Below, one piece after another: positions 26,240 to 34,861 of a stretch of 64,000 bases of DNA. The DNA comes from Phototrophicus methaneseepsis. GTDB taxonomy: Bacteria > Chloroflexota > Anaerolineae > Aggregatilineales > Phototrophicaceae. The stretch lies in the NCBI RefSeq assembly GCF_015500095.1, contig NZ_CP062983.1, forward strand, positions 1,054,001 to 1,118,000, in the 5' to 3' direction. The position numbers were made by a program, and so were the translations under genes. The notes below the pieces were generated by a model that searched no databases, had not been told where the DNA came from, and saw nothing but the letters and a program-made list of their open reading frames with translations. How positions within the stretch are numbered: the stretch's first letter is position 1; each line of letters starts with the position of its first letter.

Positions 26240-27133
26240 GTGCCCGGTTTAAAGGGATGGCAAAAATGGAAATGGATCATATTCTTCCTGGCGCCCAGCT
26301 TGATTGGCCTGCTTGTTTTCATCGTCTATCCGATTATTTCCTCGTTCTGGCTCGCTTTCCAGGAATGGAACCTGCTGACGCCGCCGGAATTCGTCGGCTT
26401 GGCCAATTTTCAGGAATTGCTCAATGACCAGGATTTCTGGCGTGCACTAGGTTATACGCTCAACTTTATTGTACTGTATGTTCCCGCCGTATTCATCCTG
26501 GGTCTGTTCCTGGCATTGTTCCTCAACCAGAAGCTGCGCGGCATGGTCGCCGTGCGCACCGCTACTTTTTTGCCTGTCGTCGCTTCCTGGGTGGTTGTAT
26601 CCCTCATCTGGAAGTGGATTTTTAACCCCAGTTACGGCCTGGTGAATTATGGCTTGGAGGTGATTGGCATTGATGGCCCCGCCTGGTTGTTCGAGCCACA
26701 AACGGCCATGATTGGGATGGTCATCACCAGCATATGGAAAGATGTCGGCTACATCGCCCTGCTGTATATCGGCGGCCTGCAATCCATTTCGGAAACCTTC
26801 TACGAAGCCGCCCGCATTGATGGAGCTAACCGCTGGCGACAACTGCGCCATATCACCCTGCCTCTGCTGACGCCGACCATGTTCTTCGTCGCCATCACTC
26901 TGCTGATTAACTACTTCCAGATATTCGACCAAGTGTGGCTGATGCCCATGCGCGACAGCGCTGCGGATCGTCAATTAGAGGTGATCGTCACTGAAGTCGT
27001 CAAGAATGCTTTCAGCTACAACCGCATGGGCTATGCTTCGGCCATGTCCTGGGTGCTCTTCGTCCTGATATTCATCATCACGTTTGTTCAGCTACGACTG
27101 CAAAATCGGTGGGTGTACTATGAAGTCGAATAA
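26240..27133 (+). CDS. Sugar ABC transporter permease (MalF/UgpA type)
   Basis: I choose the GTG at 26240 because AAAGAAG lies 7 nt upstream and the palindrome stays outside the gene; a TTG at 26219 lies inside the palindrome. The 297-residue protein has six membrane helices and the EAA loop near residue 195 (EAARIDGANRWRQLRHITLP). It ends inside the next permease gene, which begins 14 bases before its stop. It is the first gene of the transporter in the GC-richer island, after the ROK regulator. As in the first operon, no ATPase gene is present. Confidence 0.88.
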   Translation: MPGLKGWQKWKWIIFFLAPSLIGLLVFIVYPIISSFWLAFQEWNLLTPPEFVGLANFQELLNDQDFWRALGYTLNFIVLYVPAVFILGLFLALFLNQKLRGMVAVRTATFLPVVASWVVVSLIWKWIFNPSYGLVNYGLEVIGIDGPAWLFEPQTAMIGMVITSIWKDVGYIALLYIGGLQSISETFYEAARIDGANRWRQLRHITLPLLTPTMFFVAITLLINYFQIFDQVWLMPMRDSAADRQLEVIVTEVVKNAFSYNRMGYASAMSWVLFVLIFIITFVQLRLQNRWVYYEVE

Positions 27134-27968
27134 TCAAACACAGCCGGGATTTGCACGCCGCTGGCTCCTGTACGCGGGCATGCTCTTGCTGGTCGTCATC
27201 ATGGTGCTGCCTTTCGCCTGGATGCTGAGTACCTCGCTCAAGGCGCAGGAATACATCCTGCAAACGCCGCCGGAACTGATCCCCAATCCAGTCACCTTGG
27301 AGAGCTACACGGGCCTCGCCGAGCGCATTGACCTGGGCAGGACTTTTTTCAACAGCATGTTTGTGGCTGTTGTCGGCACCATTGGCCAGATTATCGTGGC
27401 GGCGATGGCTGCTTTTGCCTTCGCCCGGATGCAGTGGCGCGGTCGCAATACCGTCTTCCTGCTGTATCTCGTCACCATGATGATTCCCTCGGTCGTGCTG
27501 GTCATCCCGCAATTTATCCTGGTGCGCTCCTTGGGCTGGATCAACAGTTACATGGCCCTGATTGTCCCGCCGTTGTTCAGCGCCTTCGGGACATTTCTGC
27601 TGCGCCAGTCTTTCCTGGGCTTGCCCAAGGACTTTGAAGAAGCTGCCTTTGTTGATGGCGCCAACTACTTCACCATCTTCTGGCGGATTATCCTGCCGCT
27701 CTCCCAACCGGCCCTGGCGACCCTGGCCGTGTTTAGCTTCATGGGCCTATGGAACGCCTACCTGTGGCCGCTGTTTGTTGCCCGCCGCGATGTCGTCATG
27801 ACGTTGCCGGTTGCCTTAGCGACCTTGCAAGCCAGCCCACGCGCCCTGACCGAATGGAACATGGTCATGGCCGGGGCGGTCGTTACCGTGCTGCCCATCC
27901 TGCTGATCTACATGTTGGCGCAGCGCTGGTTCGTCAGCGGCATTATTTCCGGTGGTATCAAAGGGTAA
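27120..27968 (+). CDS. Sugar ABC transporter permease (MalG type)
   Basis: The ATG at 27120 with GGTGGG upstream starts a 282-residue protein that overlaps the previous gene by 14 bp. A longer frame from 27084 lacks such a site. It has six helices and the EAA-type loop near residue 180 (EEAAFVDGANYFTIFWRIILP), and ends in WFVSGIISGGIKG, the usual MalG-type terminus. With the preceding permease and the binding protein after it, it makes a CUT1 importer. The coding sequence is distinctly GC-richer than the sugar operon at 7-13 kb. Confidence 0.9.
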   Translation: MKSNNQTQPGFARRWLLYAGMLLLVVIMVLPFAWMLSTSLKAQEYILQTPPELIPNPVTLESYTGLAERIDLGRTFFNSMFVAVVGTIGQIIVAAMAAFAFARMQWRGRNTVFLLYLVTMMIPSVVLVIPQFILVRSLGWINSYMALIVPPLFSAFGTFLLRQSFLGLPKDFEEAAFVDGANYFTIFWRIILPLSQPALATLAVFSFMGLWNAYLWPLFVARRDVVMTLPVALATLQASPRALTEWNMVMAGAVVTVLPILLIYMLAQRWFVSGIISGGIKG

Positions 27969-27983
27969 GGCCTTAAACTTTGG

Positions 27984-28001
27984 TTTCGTCAAGCGACGAA
28001 A
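27984..28001. promoter_or_regulatory. Inverted repeat before the binding-protein gene
   Basis: TTTCGTC (27984-27990) and GACGAAA (27995-28001) are perfect arms 4 nt apart in the 82-bp gap before the binding-protein start. It could be an operator or an mRNA hairpin; the arms differ from the ROK palindromes. Confidence 0.4.
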
Positions 28002-28050
28002 TGCGCTTGTTCAGATTGGATACAAAATTGTTTTTGAAAGGAAACAACAA

Positions 28051-29274
28051 ATGAAACGTAGTGCACTGTTCATAAGTATGGTTCTGCTGCTCGTCTCGCT
28101 CGTTGGCCTGACGTCCGCGCAGGAAACCACCATTCGCTATTTCACATTCTCAGCCGCGCCGGATCATCTAGAAGACCTGAATACCATCATCGCCGCCTTC
28201 CAGGAAGAAAACCCAGGCATCGCTATTGAAGTGGAAACCGCACCTTTTGCCGATTACTTCACCTTGTTGCAGGCGGGTGTCGCCAGTGGTGATGCACCTG
28301 ACGTGTTCGAACTGAATTACGAGAACTTCGTCACCTATGCTGCCAACGGCACCCTGCTTGATCTGTCCGCGATGGTCAGCGAAGATGCGCCGTTCTATCC
28401 GCGCGCGCTGGAAGCCTTCAGCTATGATGGCCAACAGCTCGCCCTGCCGGAAACCTTCTCGACGGTGCTGCTGTACTACAATGCTGATCTGTTTGATGCC
28501 GCTGGTATCGACTACCCAACCGCTGAATGGACCTGGGAAGATGCCACCGCCGCGGCGGAAGCCATCAGCGCCCTGGGTGATGACACATGGGGCCTGTTCT
28601 CCCCGGTCCAGTTCTGGGAGTTCTACAAAAAAGCCGCCCAGAATGGCGAATGTGAATTCCTCAACGAAGAGGGCACCGAATCGCTGATCAACTCGCCAGC
28701 CTGTGTGGAAACGCTGGAATGGATGGTCAGCGTGATGAACGATGGCCTGATGCCGACCGCTGCCCAACTATCTGGCGTGTCGGATTCCGAACTGTTCCTC
28801 AGTGGCAAACTTGGCATGATTGTGACAGGTATCTGGATGTTCGGTGCGTTTGAAGAAGCCGACTTCGCCTGGGACGTTCAGCTAGAGCCGATGATGAACC
28901 AGCATGCCCATCATTTCTTCGCCAATGGCGTGGGCGTTTCATCAACGACCTCCAACCCGGAAGCTGCTGCCGCCTGGGTCGAATTCCTGACCTCCAGCGA
29001 AGTCGCCGCGACCGTCCGCGTGGACAGCTCATGGGAACTGCCCGCGCTGGATAAGCCAGAATACTTCGAGTCCTACCTGGAACAGACCCCGCCGGAAAAC
29101 CGCGAAGCTGTGTTCCAGGCACTGGAAAGCCCGGTAACGCCGCCCGTCATCGTCCGCCAGAATGAAATGCAGGATGGGGTCAACGCCCTCATTCAGCGCG
29201 TGGTCGATGGTGAACTGAGCGCTCAGGAAGCCCTCGATATGGCCAAAGAAGAAATCGACAGCCTGCTCGACTAG
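28051..29274 (+). CDS. Sugar ABC transporter substrate-binding protein (family 1)
   Basis: The ATG at 28051 follows AAAGGA by 9 nt; upstream codons in the frame are non-coding. The 407-residue protein has a signal peptide (residues 1-24, VGLTSAQE) and solute-binding family 1 features (SGDAPDVFELNYENF, YYNADLFDAAGID, EWTWEDATAAAEAI). It lacks the lipobox cysteine, so it may stay tethered by its signal or be free at the surface. It lies after the permeases, the reverse of the order in the 7-kb operon. The neighbouring GH31 and GH15 enzymes suggest an alpha-glucoside or xyloglucan-type ligand. Confidence 0.88.
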   Translation: MKRSALFISMVLLLVSLVGLTSAQETTIRYFTFSAAPDHLEDLNTIIAAFQEENPGIAIEVETAPFADYFTLLQAGVASGDAPDVFELNYENFVTYAANGTLLDLSAMVSEDAPFYPRALEAFSYDGQQLALPETFSTVLLYYNADLFDAAGIDYPTAEWTWEDATAAAEAISALGDDTWGLFSPVQFWEFYKKAAQNGECEFLNEEGTESLINSPACVETLEWMVSVMNDGLMPTAAQLSGVSDSELFLSGKLGMIVTGIWMFGAFEEADFAWDVQLEPMMNQHAHHFFANGVGVSSTTSNPEAAAAWVEFLTSSEVAATVRVDSSWELPALDKPEYFESYLEQTPPENREAVFQALESPVTPPVIVRQNEMQDGVNALIQRVVDGELSAQEALDMAKEEIDSLLD

Positions 29275-29286
29275 TATCGTTCTTAC

Positions 29287-29327
29287 AGGGGCGACCGCTT
29301 ACGGGTGGTCCGCCCCTTTTCTTTTTT
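29287..29327 (+). terminator. Rho-independent terminator
   Basis: AGGGGCGACC pairs with GGTCCGCCCCT around a short loop with one bulge, followed by TTTTCTTTTTT. It lies 13 bp after the binding-protein stop and separates the transporter from the GH31-GH15 pair. Confidence 0.75.
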
Positions 29328-29393
29328 ATGACAGCCCTTAACAACGACGCCTTTAATAACGCATATCCTCATACGCAAACAGGTTAAACACAC

Positions 29394-31616
29394 ATGCAAA
29401 TCATTCACAATCCAATGGGGCAAGAACATCCTTATGAACAACTGCCGGAAGAGCGTTTTCCGCGCCAACCGCTGGCGAATGAGCCGTTTACTGTTGGCAT
29501 TGTGATTCGACCCTCCGGCGCTGCCAGGAATGTGCGTGTCCATCAGCGCATCAGTGACCAAACCCTTCCGACCATAGAAGCCGTTCATCAAGCCGATTGG
29601 CAAGCCAAGCAAGAAGAGGGCGTTGGCGCGGAATTCTTAGAGCGTATGGTCCGCATTGATCAGGATGTGTGGCAAGCAAACCTTGTCGCTCCGGCACATG
29701 GGCAAACGCTGACTTACTGGGTCGAAGCCGATGGCCAGCTTAGCGAAGAGTTGCAGCTTACGGGCCATGCCTGGGAGCAGGGCGGGGGTTGGTCACTCGA
29801 TGAGCAACTTATGACCCTCAGCCGCACCGCTACCACAGGCCCACAGCCCACGGGCGCGCCACTTATTGCCGAAGTCGCCTGGTTGACCGATAGTCAAAAT
29901 GCTCGCCGCGTCCGTATCACGCTTGCCTGCCCACCCGACGAGCGTTTTTATGGCCTGGGTGAGCGCTTCAATGCCCTCAATCAGCGCGGCAATGTGCTCG
30001 ATGTCCGCGTTTATGAGCAGTATAAAGACCAGGGCAAACGTACCTACATGCCGATTCCATTCTTGCTGTCCTCGGCGGGCTATGGCTTACTCGTCAACAG
30101 CAGCCGCTGGATGCAGTTTGACCTCGCCGCCAGCGATGACCACACCTGGACCCTGGAAGCTGATTTGGGCGATGATGAATCGCTCGACCTGACCTGGTTC
30201 ACCGATGACGACCCCTTTGCCATCATTGGCCAATTCGCCCGTTCGACCGGGCCAATGGTGCTGCCGCCGCAGTGGTCATTTGGTCTGTGGATGAGCGCCA
30301 ACGAGTGGAACAATCAGGCCCGTGTGGAAGAAGAGGTGCGTACCTCGCTCGAATTGGGCATTCAGCCTTCCGTACTGGTCATCGAAGCCTGGAGCGATGA
30401 AACCACTTTCTACATATGGAACGACGCCGAGTATGACAAGCGCCCCGGCGGCGAGGCTTTCCGCTATGATGATTTCCGTTTTCCTGAAGGTGGCCGATGG
30501 CCCAACCCCAAAGCGATGGCCGACTATTTGCATGATAACGGCATCAAGCTCGTCCTATGGCAAATTCCCGTCGTGAAAGCTATCGAAGAAGCCCACCCTC
30601 AGCACGATACCGACCGCGCCCATTATGAGCAGTCCGGCTTTGGCGTCAAACAGGCTGATGGCAGCCTGTATAAGCTGCGGCCTTTCTGGTTCCGCGATAG
30701 TTACGTATTCGACCCGACCAACGTTGCCGAGCGCGATTGGTGGTTCAATAAACGCGCCTACTTATTGGAAGACATGGGCGTGGATGGCTTCAAGACCGAC
30801 GGCGGCGAGCATATCTGGAGCACCCAACTGCACTTCGCTGATGGTCGCCAGAGTGACGAACTGTGGAACGAATACCCGCAGCGCTACACTCAGGCCTACT
30901 ATGATTTTGCCAACAGCAAACGCGAGGCCGTGACATTTAGCCGTGCCGGGTTCATTGGCTCGCAGCAGTCGCCGCTCCATTGGGCCGGTGACGAAAACTC
31001 CACATGGGATGCCTACCGCCATTCGATCCTGGCAGGCCTATCGGCAGGTATTTCCGGCATTGCCTTCTGGGGTTGGGATTTGGGCGGCTTCAGCGGTCCC
31101 ATTCCGACTGCCGAGTTGTACCTGCGCGGTACGGCGATGGCCGCTTTCTGCCCGGTGATGCAGTACCACTCGGAATACAACCCGGTCACGCATCCCAAGC
31201 AGGATCGTACACCCTGGAATATTCAGGAGCGCACAGGCGATGCATCCGTTGTAGAAACGTTCCGCTTCTTCGCTCAGGTTCGGCAGGCGCTCATGCCCTA
31301 TATCTGGCAGGAAGCCCAATACAGCGCACAATCCGGCCAGCCAATGATGCGTGCCCTACAACTGACTGAGCCGCAGGCATCACCTTATCAATATTATTTC
31401 GGTCGCAGTTTGCTCGTTTGCCCGGTCGTGGAACCCGATCAGAAGCAATGGACCTGCTATTTGCCCCAGGGGCGTTGGATCAGCCTGTGGGATGGGGCAG
31501 TTTACGAAGGCGAATTATCGCTCGTCGTTGATGCACCGCTGAATCGTATTCCTGTATTTTATGCACCCGGCAGTCTTGATGATGAAACCATTCGCCAATT
31601 GAGGATCTTATCCTAA
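29394..31616 (+). CDS. GH31 glycoside hydrolase (alpha-glucosidase or alpha-xylosidase)
   Basis: The 740 residues have an N-terminal beta domain (ERFYGLGERFNALNQRG) and a GH31 barrel: GFKTDGGE with the nucleophilic aspartate near residue 469, and HWAGDENSTW with the acid/base aspartate near 533. FWGWDLGGFSG and the C-terminal beta domain follow. No signal peptide is present, so it acts in the cytoplasm on imported oligosaccharides. It overlaps the GH15-like gene by one base (TAATG). The family contains alpha-glucosidases, alpha-xylosidases and sulfoquinovosidases; the KTDGGE and AGDENST motifs do not decide between the first two. Confidence 0.88.
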   Translation: MQIIHNPMGQEHPYEQLPEERFPRQPLANEPFTVGIVIRPSGAARNVRVHQRISDQTLPTIEAVHQADWQAKQEEGVGAEFLERMVRIDQDVWQANLVAPAHGQTLTYWVEADGQLSEELQLTGHAWEQGGGWSLDEQLMTLSRTATTGPQPTGAPLIAEVAWLTDSQNARRVRITLACPPDERFYGLGERFNALNQRGNVLDVRVYEQYKDQGKRTYMPIPFLLSSAGYGLLVNSSRWMQFDLAASDDHTWTLEADLGDDESLDLTWFTDDDPFAIIGQFARSTGPMVLPPQWSFGLWMSANEWNNQARVEEEVRTSLELGIQPSVLVIEAWSDETTFYIWNDAEYDKRPGGEAFRYDDFRFPEGGRWPNPKAMADYLHDNGIKLVLWQIPVVKAIEEAHPQHDTDRAHYEQSGFGVKQADGSLYKLRPFWFRDSYVFDPTNVAERDWWFNKRAYLLEDMGVDGFKTDGGEHIWSTQLHFADGRQSDELWNEYPQRYTQAYYDFANSKREAVTFSRAGFIGSQQSPLHWAGDENSTWDAYRHSILAGLSAGISGIAFWGWDLGGFSGPIPTAELYLRGTAMAAFCPVMQYHSEYNPVTHPKQDRTPWNIQERTGDASVVETFRFFAQVRQALMPYIWQEAQYSAQSGQPMMRALQLTEPQASPYQYYFGRSLLVCPVVEPDQKQWTCYLPQGRWISLWDGAVYEGELSLVVDAPLNRIPVFYAPGSLDDETIRQLRILS

Positions 31617-32731
31617 TGACGCCTCCTTCGCTCCATGACCACAGCCTGCGTGTCATCTTAGATAATCAACAGCCAGCAGGCGGCTATTTAGCCTGTCCTA
31701 CCATGCCGGATTACCGTTATTCTTGGTTCCGGGATGGGGCTTTCATCGCCTACGCCCTGACGCTCGATGGTCTCAACGAGGAGGTTCCGAGCGAGTCCAG
31801 CCAGTGGCACAGCGCCGTTCGCTTCCATGACTGGTGCGCACAGATTATCAACGGTCGCGCAGAGGCATTGGAGCGTACCATCGACCGTGCCCAGCAGGGC
31901 CAACCGCTTGCCCTGGCCGATACGCTCAACGCGCGCTATGAAGATGGCGGCGAGGCTGGTCCCGATGACTGGCCTGAGTTCCAGCTTGATGGCCCAGCGA
32001 TATGGCTGTGGTCCGTCGCTCAATACGTGGATATTAGCCATATGATGTCGCTGCCCGCTGCCTGGGCACAGGCCATTGACCTAACCGTGCGCTATCTGTC
32101 GGCGGTTCGGCAGCATCCTTGTTACGACTGCTGGGAAGAACGCAGCGATGATGTCCACATCAGCACCCTGGCAGCGATTTACGCGGGCCTGGGTGCTGCC
32201 CAACGCCTGATCCCAACCTTACAAACGGAAGCTACCCGCACGGCAATTCGGGCTTTCATCATGGAAAAGGGCCTGACACCATCCGGCGAACTGGCAAAGT
32301 CGGTTGGGCTGGACGGGGTCGATGCCAATTTGCTGTTGGTGGCTTTGCCCGTTGATGGCTTGCTGGCCCCCGATGATCCGTTGATGCAGTCCACCGTCGC
32401 CCGCATTGAGCGCGATCTGCTCGCAGTCGGACATGGCGTCCATCGCCACCTGGAAGATACTTATTATGGTGGCGGTCCCTGGGTGCTGCTCGGATTGTGG
32501 CTGGCATGGTACAAAACCCAGATAGGTGATAACGTCGCCGTGCGGGAACTGCTCAGTTGGGCACAGTCCCACGCTGATGCAGAGGGCAATCTACCAGAGC
32601 AGGTCAACGATGCCATGCTGGCGCCCAGCTACTATGAATACTGGGTCGCCCGACGCGGTGAGATCGCAAATCCTCTTCTATGGACTCATGCCAAGTATCT
32701 CATCGCTTTACATGGGATTCAGGCTATATAG
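31616..32731 (+). CDS. GH15-like glycoside hydrolase
   Basis: This 371-residue (alpha/alpha)6-type protein carries the GH15 signatures: YSWFRDGAF near residue 35, PDDWPEFQLDGPAIWLW near 118-135, CWEERSDDVH with the candidate general acid near residue 174, and LPEQ with the candidate base near 328. It lacks the N-terminal beta domain of bacterial glucoamylases, so it is shorter than usual. It has no signal peptide and is translationally coupled to the GH31 gene, so both should finish degradation of one imported oligosaccharide, probably an alpha-glucan or isomalto-type sugar. Confidence 0.8.
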   Translation: MTPPSLHDHSLRVILDNQQPAGGYLACPTMPDYRYSWFRDGAFIAYALTLDGLNEEVPSESSQWHSAVRFHDWCAQIINGRAEALERTIDRAQQGQPLALADTLNARYEDGGEAGPDDWPEFQLDGPAIWLWSVAQYVDISHMMSLPAAWAQAIDLTVRYLSAVRQHPCYDCWEERSDDVHISTLAAIYAGLGAAQRLIPTLQTEATRTAIRAFIMEKGLTPSGELAKSVGLDGVDANLLLVALPVDGLLAPDDPLMQSTVARIERDLLAVGHGVHRHLEDTYYGGGPWVLLGLWLAWYKTQIGDNVAVRELLSWAQSHADAEGNLPEQVNDAMLAPSYYEYWVARRGEIANPLLWTHAKYLIALHGIQAI

Positions 32732-32743
32732 TAGGAGTTGCTG

Positions 32744-32962
32744 TTATTTTCCAGTTTGCAATATCTGACTAACTCGTGTGCAGTGAATACTAAGAGAGCT
32801 GCCGATTTGACGGTAGCTCTTTCCTTGTCTGCGCATGGTGAGAATTATTGCACGAAGCTTATATTTGTCAGGATTCTTCAAATTGCTCGCTGTTGAAGCA
32901 GGGATCGACATAGAGAACAGCAATTTATGCCTAGTTAACGAAATTGAGCCCCTCAGGTCCAC
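32744..32962 (-). pseudogene. Fragment with a sigma/recombinase-type helix-turn-helix
   Basis: The frame from a GTG at 32962 has 72 codons. Its second half reads KYKLRAIILTMRRQGKSY and RQIGSSLSIHCTRVSQIL, a clear helix-turn-helix like sigma region 4 or the C-terminal HTH of resolvases. The first part runs over the repeat at 32951-32981 and is probably not coding, and the terminator hairpin of the GH15 gene lies inside the frame. It is best taken as a remnant of a DNA-binding gene at the island edge. A short real protein starting at an internal ATG cannot be excluded. Confidence 0.35.
32793..32826 (+). terminator. Likely terminator after the GH15 gene
   Basis: AGAGCTGCCG (32795-32804) and CGGTAGCTCT (32811-32820) pair at 9 of 10 positions around ATTTGA, followed by TTCCTTG. 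It ends the GH31-GH15 transcript. Confidence 0.55.
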
Positions 32963-32982
32963 TTCCTCGTTAACTAGGCTTT
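32935..32982. repeat. Right copy of the 31-33 bp repeat, with an added inverted arm
   Basis: The direct repeat of 24774-24806 is at 32951-32981. In addition GCCTAGTTAACGA at about 32930-32943 is the exact inverse of TCGTTAACTAGGC at 32968-32980, making a 13-bp inverted repeat with a 24-25 bp loop. The stop codon of the last SNHS gene lies in the right arm. This looks like a recombination site at the right edge of the sugar island. Confidence 0.55.
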
Positions 32983-33905
32983 ACCAGTTCATAGCGGTAG
33001 TCGATAGCAGTACAAGCATTTGCTTCCAGCCATGCGATCAATGCTGAAGCTCCTAATTCCTGATTGTGAAACCAGAGTTGACGTAGTTCAAATTGCAGGT
33101 TGTTCCGCGTAATTTGGAGACTGCTTAAGCGTAAGGCGAGGCGATTGGCAGGCATTTGACGACCATATGGCGATGCGTCAAAGTAGGTATGCAGTTCGTA
33201 TCGCTTTTGCCAGTTCTGTTTGAGTAGATCAACATATTCTCGTTTAAGCAATTCACTTTTTCCGAGAACTTGCTGAAAGTTGGCTTCGTCATCATGCCAG
33301 GGTGGGAGATTGTCTGGATCAGATAGGCCGCCCGCGAGATATTGCGACAGACTCGCTTCGATTTGATCTGCAATAGCGCTGTTTGGTGCTGTAAAATTCA
33401 TGATTGTAGTGTGATCTATCGATTCTGTATCGGTGGTCTCCATATCATAACCAATTGTTTTTGCCCCTAATCTCGATAGGATGCCTTCAAAAGGCTGAAT
33501 TGTCATCCATGTTTGATCTGGAGACGAGACCATGACATTGCGCCCCACAATTTGGACTGCATTATCAATTAATGCACGTGCATTGCGCTGGGCATCGACA
33601 TTCTCGAAACCGGGATAATTTTCCAGATAGTATCCTGCCCAATTTGTCCAATCGATGGTGGAAGGCCACTGCACGCTGTACTTTTCAGCAAAGGTCTGTT
33701 CTGGTGGTAAGGGTGTGATCTGCCCTTGTTGCATGGCTGCCTGTGATTGATCTCGGTTGTCTCGATGCCATTTGTCGATGGTAAAGAGCATATCACGCAG
33801 CTCATCAAATGCGGATTGTGCATCAGACACATTTTTAAATGTACCGACGACCCAGAAGAATCCGCTGTGATTGCTGCTGAATTGCTGCCATATCGAAATT
33901 TTCAT
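32970..33905 (-). CDS. SNHS-family protein 1 (uncharacterised, 311 aa)
   Basis: The ATG at 33905 overlaps the stop of SNHS2 as ATGA. The protein opens with MKISIWQQFSSNHSGFF and VVGTF, the hallmark shared by four tandem genes. Further shared blocks are PPEQTFAEKYSVQW (about residues 68-81), NVMVSSPDQTW...LSRLGA (about 120-150) and the C-terminal GASALIAWLEANACTAI (about 285-302). There is no signal peptide or membrane segment. The repeated V-V-G-x-F...A strands hint at ferredoxin-like alpha-beta domains. It is the last gene of a coupled operon led by a radical SAM enzyme. Function unknown; it may be the enzyme's substrate or partner. Confidence 0.8.
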   Translation of the reverse strand: MKISIWQQFSSNHSGFFWVVGTFKNVSDAQSAFDELRDMLFTIDKWHRDNRDQSQAAMQQGQITPLPPEQTFAEKYSVQWPSTIDWTNWAGYYLENYPGFENVDAQRNARALIDNAVQIVGRNVMVSSPDQTWMTIQPFEGILSRLGAKTIGYDMETTDTESIDHTTIMNFTAPNSAIADQIEASLSQYLAGGLSDPDNLPPWHDDEANFQQVLGKSELLKREYVDLLKQNWQKRYELHTYFDASPYGRQMPANRLALRLSSLQITRNNLQFELRQLWFHNQELGASALIAWLEANACTAIDYRYELVKPS

Positions 33906-34861
33906 GATTCCCAACTTTTCAGTTCAATTGAAAAATCAACGGTACAGCCTTCGTCACGCAGCCATCTAATGAGGGCTGGCAACCCCTGAACGAGGTTGAT
34001 TCCGAAATTGAGATTTTCGATAATGAGTTTGTCGCCCGCCGCATGGCTCGTTGATGGTGTATCTGTATAAGCATAAGGCTTGGCGTTAGAAAAAGCCCAG
34101 AAGTACCAATCTGCTAGCTTTGATTTTTCAGTGTTAATAAAGGGTTTCGCCATGTCATTGTGTTTTTGCTGCAGCTCGGAAATACGAGGGACTTTGTCTG
34201 GGACACCATTGATACCGAGCTGCCGCATTTCTTCGCGGATAGATTCCAACTTTTTGTGATTGGCTTGCTGGTCATTGTATGCGGCGACAATGGCATCTTC
34301 TGACACTTCTGGCTTGCCTACAAAGTAAAATGCCCAGGGCGATATGGGAGAAGGCATCGACGTGTAATCGGGGCTATCAAGATAACTCGCCAATGCACTG
34401 AGATAGTCATTGGTGACTTGCTCCAAGCGCTGCGCTGTCGCGCTATGCGGGACGCGTGCTGTTACCGTGACAATGAGACCTCCATTGCTCATTTCGCCAT
34501 CCTGTTGCACACTGGCACCCAGTTTCGGTAGAAGTTCATCAATGACTGCGGCACCCATCCATGTGGATGCTACGTATGAACTCACGATTACCGTATTCTC
34601 AAGCTGTGTAACCTGCTGATCTGCGTTGTAAAGCCAGTCGAGATGCCTATCCCATGCAATATTATATTGCTCTGCATACCAGACTTCAGCAGGCACAAGT
34701 TTAGCATCATAAATGTCAATCCGTTGTTCAACAATATACCCGAATATCTCCAAAAGCGTTTGCGCAGCTTGTTCCGCATCAGATACTGACTTAAAAGTGC
34801 CGACGACCGTAAAATCACTACTATGGTTGCTGCCGAACTGCTGCCAGATAGAGATTTTCAT
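33902..34861 (-). CDS. SNHS-family protein 2 (uncharacterised, 319 aa)
   Basis: The start is the ATG at 34861, overlapping the SNHS3 stop (ATGA); a longer frame to 34897 runs through SNHS3. The N terminus is MKISIWQQFGSNHSSDF followed by TVVGTF. The shared blocks are PAEVWYAEQYNIAW (about residues 62-75), NTVIVSSYVASTW...LLPKLGA (about 95-125) and GLPALIRWLRDEGCTVDF near the end. A helical insert of about 60 residues (IREEMRQLGINGVPDK...ISELQQKHNDM) distinguishes it from its paralogues. No catalytic motif or export signal is visible. Confidence 0.8.
   Translation of the reverse strand: MKISIWQQFGSNHSSDFTVVGTFKSVSDAEQAAQTLLEIFGYIVEQRIDIYDAKLVPAEVWYAEQYNIAWDRHLDWLYNADQQVTQLENTVIVSSYVASTWMGAAVIDELLPKLGASVQQDGEMSNGGLIVTVTARVPHSATAQRLEQVTNDYLSALASYLDSPDYTSMPSPISPWAFYFVGKPEVSEDAIVAAYNDQQANHKKLESIREEMRQLGINGVPDKVPRISELQQKHNDMAKPFINTEKSKLADWYFWAFSNAKPYAYTDTPSTSHAAGDKLIIENLNFGINLVQGLPALIRWLRDEGCTVDFSIELKSWES

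Noticed and set aside
25175-32572. Many ORFs of 60-210 codons on both strands in the sugar island
   Set aside because: High GC removes stop codons, so these are shadows of the ROK, transporter and glycosidase genes.
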